Positions 55,868-64,000 of a stretch of DNA of 64,000 bases are shown here, one piece after another. The notes beneath the pieces were generated by a model. That model was not told the DNA's origin, ran no database searches, and saw nothing but the letters and a program-made list of their open reading frames with translations. Numbering within the stretch: position 1 is the stretch's first letter; each line of letters begins with the position of its first letter. Location of the stretch: contig NC_057925.1 in NCBI RefSeq assembly GCF_018873765.1, positions 7,079,568-7,143,567 of the forward strand, written 5' to 3'. Origin of the DNA: Telopea speciosissima. Taxonomy: Eukaryota > Streptophyta > Magnoliopsida > Proteales > Proteaceae. A program made the position numbers and the translations under genes.

Positions 55868-58471
55868 TGTCACACCCCGGCCCGGTTAATAAGGGCCAAG
55901 TGTGACTGGATGTCTCAGACACCCAATCAATCTCACCAGGATCGCAAATGCAGTGTTGTATTCGCAATTTCATCCATAATTATCAGAATTAAAATGCAGC
56001 GGAAGCAATAATAGAGCATTAAAACAATAAATAAGGAAAAACTAGTGATAGCATTATATTCATATGAACTTGTATGTACATCAGTTACGTTGTGTTTCCC
56101 AAAAAGACAGTAACTCAAGAACCCAAAAAGTTATATATACTATCACATTTACAAAAGTGTTATACACAAAAAAAGAAAGAAAGTAGCCTGATCAGTCTAG
56201 ACGTTCAGGAGAACGCGCAGTCGTCGCAGGAGCACGAAGTAGCGTGCTCTAACAAAGATAGGAGTATCAATTCCAGCAGTAGGAGAAGCATCCTGATCAG
56301 GAGCAGTCCCCACAGAACCAGCAACAACAACGGTAGCAATTTCATCTGTAAAAGAAGGACATCCACGGGGGTGGGCTCTCTACTGAGCCCAATAAGGGGG
56401 GTACAAGCATACAAACACAATAATTCCATGATGCATGCCCTAAACTAACATGTTCCTAGCACAAGTACTAAGTCTCATGAGGTCTAAGTACTACTGGTGA
56501 TAGATGCTAACCTCGGTCCCGGAATTAACATATCGGTCACCCGAGTAAAACCACCACGGTGAGGACCCGCTAGATCGGCATAACACCAAGCAGCGGATCC
56601 GACAGACCCCCAAAGACCAACCCTGTCTGTTTATTCCCACAGGGAGCGGACACGCTAATATGGGACAGAAGATGGCACCACGGCATGTCCCTTCGGCTGT
56701 ACCATGGGTTGTCCAACACCTCTCCCTCTGTTGGTAAGGGGCGTAGTACTGGGTAATGAATATCAACCTAACCCAGTGCAGTCTAATTATGATGATACAA
56801 GCATGGATTGAGTTATAGAGTATTGATTTCCACCATCAACAATTCCACATAAATAAAATATCAATGCAATGCAATGTAGCATGCCCATATGCAGCCTAGC
56901 TCACGTGCATTCTAATGCATTAAATCAAAGCTAGAAAACTATATGCATCAGATATAGTTGTAATGGTGCATGGCATGGCAATCAGCACAACATTGAAATT
57001 AAAATGATAAACACACAGAAATTAAGGTCAAGGTCCCCTTACCTGTAGCGTAGCCTATCCCTAGTCAACCAAATCTCCAATAAACCAGCAAAGCAGACAA
57101 AAACAGCAAAAAACAGACCTAATCAACATGTAAAAATAGCATTTATTAGGTCCCACTAGAAGTTAGGGCATTTCCTAACATAATAGGGCAGCAGGGACAC
57201 CAAAAAGGACCAGCCGGATGCAGGGAGCTTCAGGGCCGGATCATCCGACTTGGGCTTGCAACTCCATCCGGGAGCTTGTCCGAATCTGGGGTTTTTGCTT
57301 CATTTGGGCAGATCCTTACATGCATGGCCCAAATTTGGGGTTTTAGCATCATTTCAAGGTGGGTCAGCCTAAATGGGGGTTCAATTTAATGTTTGGTTTC
57401 CAAATTTGGAAATCTCATCATTAAATCCTAAATTAGTTAGCTTAGGGTTCATGTTTTGGCCATTAGAAACAGCAATTAGGCTCATTAGAGGTACAGCCAT
57501 GAAGATTCAGGCATGGCTGAATCCCAATAGCAGTAAAACAGGTTTAAACTTATAAAATTTCTATTTTTTAAAGCTTGGTTTACATGCTACAATGGCTGCC
57601 ATGGTTAGGACTGCAGCTAGATAGGTTTGAGAGGAGAATTTAGATAAGTATAGGTGAGGGCAGCAGGAGTTGGGGCTTACCTAATTAGTACAGCAGCAGA
57701 GATGGATGAGATAGCTTGGAATTTCTGCTCCAAGGGCTCTAATGGAGACTTCTCAGCTTCAAAATCAACTAGGATCGAATTCCTTTAGGTAAGCTCCCTC
57801 CTTCTCCCTTCACTTGTTCTCTTTTCCTCTTTCTTCTTTCTTGTTCTCCAAGAGAGAAATTCGTTTCTGATTTCTAAGCTTAGAGTTGTAAATAGTGTTG
57901 ATTTTAGAATAGGTTTGATATATATATTTAGCTTAAACACTAGAAGGCAATTCTGTCCTTTGGACAGAAATTAGATTTAAACTAATTTCTAAAATAGTTT
58001 ATAAACCTGAATTTGTATTTATTGGTCTATTCTATCCATAACTTGATGCCGGGCGACATTAAAGGTCATCCGAACACGGGTAATTGTCTGGAACAGCATT
58101 CCCCACTAGGGAAATAGGTCCCACGGGGGCAATTTGACTAAAATGCCCCTGAATTTCTATTTGGTCGTACAAACAATATATATAAATTACACTTACAATA
58201 ATTTTAATTGAGGGAGAGCCTCTGCATAGTCTCCAGGCAACAGATCCGGCACAGGTAACTCTGGTGCGGGGTCTCACTGGGGTCCTCTGACTCCAGAAGG
58301 GCAAATTGGGAAAGATCCTTGGAGTCCTCCATAGGTGTGTCGAGTATTTCTTCTGTGTCCTCGACCGATGCAGCCTATAGCATCAATGCTATCATAGACT
58401 GAGAGCTGGAACCTGTAATCACACAAGTTCCAAAAGTTCAAATTTATTCAGAAATTTGACCGGGTTTCACA
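55868..58471 (+). mobile_element. probable solo LTR, 2.6 kb, TGTCACACCCC type
   Basis: It begins TGTCACACCCCGGCCC and ends GGGTTTCACA. The 5-bp duplication ATATT lies at 55863-55867 and 58472-58476. No gag or pol motif is seen inside. Termini and length fit a long LTR, often Ty3/Gypsy-like, but lineage and orientation are not proven. It splits a copy of repeat X. Confidence 0.72.
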
Positions 58472-58476
58472 ATATT

Positions 58477-58850
58477 GGCCAAAGGCCTAAATTCCTATGC
58501 AGCCTAGGCTGAGTTTAAATACAAAACACTCCCTCTCTAAAATTTGTGTAGAGGTGTGGACCCAGAAATATAACTTGAAGTTAAAAAGATTCTATTCTAA
58601 AAGAATATTCTAAAATCACATAAATTGGACCAATGGTTCAACCGGTTCAATTTAGAACACTAAAACATGAAAATAAACTAAGTATAAGGCTAATCCAGCA
58701 TGCAACTTATGTATCCCTACTTTAGGTCCATAAAAGTGACTTATTACATTGAAAACCCATGGGCCGAAAGGCCCAACATGTCTATAACCCAACCTAGACT
58801 TATTTCTAAGGAAAGAAGCCCAGTTTGGTGATAAACCTGCATCACTTCGA
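58477..58850 (-). repeat. LTR-like repeat X, outer minus-strand part
   Basis: The minus strand starts TGATGCAGGTTTATCACCAA, matching the plus copy at 52315. It continues through GGCCCATGGGTTTT and TTGAACCGG to the insertion point of the 2.6-kb LTR. Confidence 0.6.
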
Positions 58851-58865
58851 AAGTAGCAAGAAACC

Positions 58866-59179
58866 TGATACAAACCAGGACCTAACTAATCAGTAGAGAA
58901 GAGAAGATAGGAGTAGAAGAAGAGAGGGGAGGGCACACATTGCCGATGGAAGAAGGGAGAAGGCAGCCTGCGATAGAAAGGTTGGAGTACAATATTGCTG
59001 GCCCTTCTCTCAACTATATATAAGTTTAATACAAAAAAGAGTGTAAATAAGTTAGAGGTTTACAATATTATCCCTAACCTATTACAAGTACAACCTTATA
59101 ACTAAGGACAAGAAAATACTTAAAATACATAAAAGACCCAAAGCCCAAAGTTGTAGGACTAAAATACCCCTAATTTTCA
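58866..59179 (-). mobile_element. 3' LTR of the Copia element
   Basis: On the minus strand it begins TGAAAATTAGGGG just after the polypurine tract AGGGGAAG (59190-59183) and ends TTTGTATCA at 58866. It contains a TATA-like TATATATAGTTGAG. About 314 bp. The likely insertion site is AAACC at 58861-58865. The partner 5' LTR must lie beyond the window. Confidence 0.78.
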
Positions 59180-59199
59180 ATACTTCCCCTCAAGCTGGA

Positions 59200-62100
59200 G
59201 CATATAGGTTACCCATGCTCAGCTTGTTACCACAAGTGCGAAAACTAGGAGCAAACAACGGCTTGGTGAACACGTCAGTGAGCTGATATGAAGAGGAAAC
59301 AAACGGAGTCTCAACAAGCTTCTTTATGACTGCATCACGAGCAAAATGACAATCCACTTCAATATGTTTAGTCCGTTCATGGTAGATAGGAGTACTAGCA
59401 ATATATATGGCTGCCGATTATCACAATACATCTTCATTGGAGTGGGTACAGAAAACCCATCTCAAGAAGGAGAGACCTGAGCCACATTAACTCTGCTGTA
59501 GTATGGGCCATAGCTCTATACTCAGCCTCAGTGTTGGATTTAACAATAGTAGTCTGCTTCTTACTACGCCATGACACTAAATTGCCCCCAACAAACGTAC
59601 AATAGCCTGTGGTAGAAAGACGATCTCCTGCGGAGCCAGCCGAATCAGCATCAGAATATGCAACCAGATCCATGTGCCGATTGGGACGATAAATCAATCC
59701 TCTACCAAGAGCACCCTTCAAGTAATGAAGAACGCGGGTAGCAGCATTCCAATGTGCTTTTTGTGGAGTCTGCATGAACTGACTAAGGACTCCCACAATA
59801 AAAGAAATATCTAGTCTGGTAACAGTAAGGGAAATCAGCTTCCCAACCAAGCTTCTGTACTGGTGAACATCCTTAAGAGGACGACCATCATCTACCCTAA
59901 ACTTCTTGTGAGGATCCGTGGGAATATCCATTGGCTTTGATGCAAGCATATTAGTGTCAAACAAAAGATCTAAAACATACTTCCTCTGGGATAGACCGAT
60001 ACCTTTCCTGCTTCTCACAACCTCAATACCAAGAAAGTAGTGAAGAGCACTTAGATCCTTGGTCTGAAAGTGCTGCTATAAATAACACTTTACCTCTGCA
60101 ATGCCTGCTACATCATCACCCGAGGCAATAATATCATCCACATAAACTACTAAGACAACCAACTTGCCATCACGAAGACGAACAAACACAGAGTGATCAG
60201 AGTAGCATTGTGAAAACCCACACAACACCACTATGGTACTAAACTTCTCAAACCATGCTCTGGGAGACTGTTTGAGTCCATAGATAGCCTTCTGCAATTT
60301 ACATACTCGAGTACCATTCTCCCCCTGCGTAAGGTTTCTCCTTATAAACCTCCTCATGAAGATCACCATATAAAAAACATTCTTAATATCCAACTGAAAC
60401 AACGGTCAATCAAAGTTAACAGCTAGAGAAATAAGTAGACCAACAGAATTCAACTAAGCAACAGGGCTGAAGGTCTCGAAATAGTCAACATTATAAGTTT
60501 GGGTATACCCTTTGGCAACTAGACGGGCTTTGAGCCGCTCAACAGATCCATCGGGAAGGTACTTGACAGTGTACACCCAACGACACTTAACAAGGTCCTT
60601 ACCAGGAGGTAAATTTACCAAACTCCAAGTATTACGGGACAAAAGAACCACCACTTCCACATTCATAGCCGTTTTCCAATCAGGAAGACAAAGAGCCCCA
60701 GTATGATTTTTGGGTATGATAGTTGCCGATAAGAACAGCGCAAAGTTGTGAATAGAAGACAGAAGGTGGGAAAGAGAAATATACTTATCAATGGAATAGA
60801 CAACATTAGACCTTTGAGTGCAAGAACGAGTACCTTTGCGCTGGGCAATCGGCAAGTCATCAGAGGATGAGAAAGTTTGAGCTTCACCAGGAGGAGTTGG
60901 TGGAGGTAGAGAAACGGTTGGAGCTGGGGGAATCTCATCCTGCGGAACTACTCGTTCTTGCCACTGATAAAACTGTAATGGTGCTCCGGAAGCACCAGGG
61001 AAGTGAACTAAGATAGGGACAGGAGGAGGAGTAACAACATGCCAATCAACTATAGATATTGAGGGAGGCGATGGATAATAAGAACTCCCCTCAAAGAAGG
61101 TAACATCAGCACTGATAAAATACCTATGGCCACAAGGTCGTTACACTTATACCCTTTCTGGGTATTGGAATAACCAAGAACAATACACTTAGTGGACCTA
61201 GGTAACAGTTTGTCAGTGGTAACATGCAAATTATGGACAAAACAAACACAGTCAAAGACACGAGGTGGTCACCGAAAAGTGGTTGCCCGGGAAACACAAC
61301 AGAAAATGGTGATTTCTCGTCAAGAATTGACAAGGGCATTCGATTAATCAAGTCACATGCAGTGAGCACTCCTTTACACCAAAATTGCTTTGGAACATGC
61401 ATATGCATCATTATAGTACGAGCAACCTCAAGTAAATGCCTATTCTTGCGTTCGGCCACCCCATTCTGTTGTGGAGTGTACGAACAACTAGTTTGATGAA
61501 TAATACCACGGGCAAAACAAAATTCAAAAATCTCATTTTGCACAAATTCTAGGGCATTATCAGAATGAAAAACTTTAATAAACATGGCAAACTGAGTTTT
61601 TATTGTGGTAACAAAATTTTGGAATATAGAGGGAAACTCAGAACGATCCTTCAAGAGGTACAACCATGTAAGACGAGAGTGATTGTCCACAAAAGTAACA
61701 AAGTATGCAAACCTACTCTTATTCCTGACTCGACAAGGACCCCAAATGTCCGAATGGACCAAGGAAAATAAAGATGAACTACGACCCACAGAGCGAGAAG
61801 GGAAAGAAGCATGATGATGCTTACCCAACTCACAGGCTTCACGCTCAATCTTAGACAAAGACTTAAAAGAAGGAAATAATAATTAACCTATCTAAGGACA
61901 AATGACCTAACCGACAGTGCCACTGGAAAGGAGTAACACCACCAACAGAAGCAGCAACAGTAGAAGAAATAGCAGCACCATAATCAAGATAGTACAGTCC
62001 ATCCTTTTCACCCCCTCCGCCAATCGTCTTCCTCGTGTGAAGATCCTAAAAAATAGTGAGTTGGAAAAAATGTCACGGAGCAATGTAAAGGCTTAGTTAA

Positions 62101-63420
62101 TGCACTTATAGATAGAAGATTCAATGGTAATTGAGGAACATGTAACACAGAGGAGAGAGTAAGGGAGGAAGAAGGCGATACTGTACCATGCCCAGACACT
62201 GGGGTAGAAGAACCATTAGCTAGGATAGCTGGTAAAGACTGAGTATTATGGGAAGAAGATTTAAACAACGAAGACTCACCTGTCATATGAGAGAAAGCCC
62301 CAGAGTCAATGATCCAAGGCGAAGTAGTAGTGGAAAAGAAGGTTGGTGTACCTGCATGGGTTAGAGTAGCAGAGGAAGACGGTCCAGTGGATGTATGAGT
62401 GGAGGCCTCTAGACTCTGTAACTGCCATAGTAATTGAGAAAATTCATCACGAGTAGGAATTGTAGTGGAGCTGCCACCTGTTATTGGACCTTATGGAGAA
62501 TCACCAGGAGAGACACCATCATGACCACCATCTGTCAATGCATGATTGGCTGTCTGAGATGCCCAATCTGGCTTACCATGTTTGTCCCAACAATAATCAA
62601 CAGTGTGGCCATTCTTCCCACAATGAGTACACTTCCGAGGGGGTTTGTAACCTGAGAAACCACCAGAGCCACTATTACCTCGACCACCACCACTACGGCC
62701 TCCACCTGAGCCACGGCCACAGCCTCGACCATGACTGGCAGTAAAGGCAGAATTGTCTTTGGGAGAGGAATCGTGCTTCACAGGAAAAGCTATATGCTGA
62801 AGTCGAGAAAAAGTATCTGTAAGGGTAAGCACGGTTTCACCAGCAAGAATATGGCCCTTAACCTTTTGCAGATCAGAATCCTGGCCAGCTAGGAACTTGG
62901 AAACGAAGAACTCATTCCACTGTGCCTTGAGTTTTTCAATGTCAGTTGTGAGGGGCTGAAAGATATTTAACTCCTCAACAAGACCTTTAAAGGTACTGTA
63001 GTAGTCTTGGAGAGGTTAACCAGATGGACGTAGCTGAAACAATTTCTCATAAAGGTCATATACCCGATTCATGTTTTTCTCTTGAGAATAGGCGTCTTTC
63101 AAATCATCCCAGACACCCTTGGCAGTAGTATGAAACATCACATTTGCAGCAATATCAGGTTCCATGCTGTTCCACAATCATATCAAAATAACTGCATTTT
63201 CTTGCGTTCAATCCTCAGAATCACGAGAATCAGAGGTAGGAGGATCGGTGGTAATATATTTGAGCTTCTTTTTGGCCATGATATACACCCTCACAGCCTG
63301 AGCCCATAACAAATAATTGGAACTGCCCTTCAGTTTGATGGAATTAATGGTAACATTCACAGTATCGGTCGAAGGAGTAGCTGCAGAGGTAGCTACAGTC
63401 GAAACTTTATCCCCAGTCAT
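59200..63420 (-). pseudogene. Copia gag-pol reading frame, broken
   Basis: Gag starts at Met 63420 (MTGDKVSTVATSAATPST) with KGSSNYLLWAQAVRVYI. The zinc knuckle CTHCGKNGHTVDYC lies near 62630. Protease has WIIDSGAFSHM near 62310. The integrase core has HSDIWGP, HSDNALEF and NGVAERKN (61760-61440). Reverse transcriptase has KCRWVYTVKYLPDGSVERLK, KAIYGLKQSPRAWF and the catalytic YVDD (60580-60080). RNase H has YSDADSAGSAGDRLST, SNTEAEYRAMAHTTAELMWL (59660-59480). Several in-frame stops and shifts separate these blocks, for example between gag and the knuckle, before integrase, and within RT. Confidence 0.9.
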
Positions 63421-64000
63421 GGTAACGATAACAAAACAGCAGCAAAAAAGGAATGTCTTCCAACAATCATTAACAAAAAATCCCAACACCAAGTAAATCG
63501 ATTTGATCACAGTATTGAAGAGATCTAAATCGAGAAGAATGACAATAGGTAGAACACTACCAAATCAGCAACCAATAATCCTTAGGACAGACACCACCAC
63601 CAATTCTGGGACAGGAAGATTGTAAAAACAGTAGCAAGGGCTTCCACAAACCACCCAGAAGCAGCAACAATTGATTTTCACAATAAAAAAAATAAAATTG
63701 ATTACAGGGTTGGAAAAAAATCCTGACAATAATCGTTCTCTAAATTTGGGAAACAAAACTTGAATCTGACCTGAGTTCAAACCACCATTAATCAGACATG
63801 AGGAACTCCTTCAACAACACTCGAACCAGCAGCAATTATCAAGCATACGAGTGGCATCCCACCCAGCAGCAGCAACCATCGAAAAACAGAGCATAAAAAA
63901 TATCGATCTCAAGAGAAGAAGAGTCCCTTGATGCTTCAACCATAAATCTCCATAGCAACAGCAGGAACATAGAAGAGGATTAATTTAGTACTCCATCCAT

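Larger units (their letters stand above)
58866..64000 (-). mobile_element. Ty1/Copia LTR retrotransposon, decayed, 5' end beyond the window
   Basis: The order on the minus strand is leader (64000-63421), gag, protease, integrase, reverse transcriptase, RNase H, polypurine tract and 3' LTR. Integrase before RT defines Copia. No 5' LTR or primer-binding site is seen within the window, so at least a few hundred bases are missing upstream. The element carries many stops and frameshifts and cannot be autonomous. Confidence 0.93.

Noticed and set aside
1-64000. CRISPR arrays, bacterial operons, prophage or attachment sites
   Set aside because: Nothing of the kind is seen. Gene structure, tRNA type and transposon content are all plant nuclear.

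Overview
This is plant nuclear DNA. The evidence is spliced genes with AT-rich introns, a nuclear tRNA-Ala(AGC), an intronless plastid-type phospholipase A1, and a very dense load of angiosperm transposons (Copia, RTE and L1 LINEs, Au-like SINEs, hAT-, Mutator- and Harbinger-type non-autonomous elements). The repeat style suggests a non-grass angiosperm with a medium to large genome; the species cannot be told from sequence alone.

Host genes: tRNA-Ala (244-316, +); a two-exon bHLH transcription factor (1069-1910, -); a 510-residue class I phospholipase A1, intact in one exon (21990-23522, +); an eight-exon exosome core subunit RRP43 gene spread over 11.7 kb by intronic insertions (33471-45150, -); and the first three exons of SMC5 (50838-51537, +), whose remainder is not in the window. 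RRP43 is damaged as given. It has a 133-bp tandem duplication at exon 4, a GC splice donor, an apparent 7-codon deletion, two frame disruptions with an in-frame stop in exon 7, and a broken exon 7 donor. RRP43 and SMC5 are divergently arranged with 5.7 kb of mobile DNA between them.

Most of the rest is transposons. I could fix the borders of many from target-site duplications (TSDs). hAT-like elements with 8-bp TSDs lie at 4936-5394, 5666-6234, 7137-7596 (weaker), 11319-11989, 14208-15188, 24781-25005, 28378-28616, 36966-38635 and 45512-46478. Mutator-like elements with 9-11-bp TSDs lie at 3402-3831, 4100-5544, 12353-12528, 16407-18177, 18296-18669, 20476-20755, 24508-24685, 40314-40483, 46592-47010 and 48648-48800. 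Retroelements are an RTE LINE (35151-38931), a 48-bp RTE tail, three L1 RNase H remnants, a 936-bp retroposed sequence, two likely solo LTRs, a Copia remnant near 9.1-9.6 kb and a nearly complete but decayed Copia element at 58866 to the window end.

No single new gene system is evident. The most unusual structure is the hAT-like cohort: several families share matching termini but are filled with different degenerate arrays of one short motif. Also notable are the nesting chain gene intron > RTE > SINE > hAT, and a GC-rich, splice-donor-bearing tandem array carried inside one hAT-like element.
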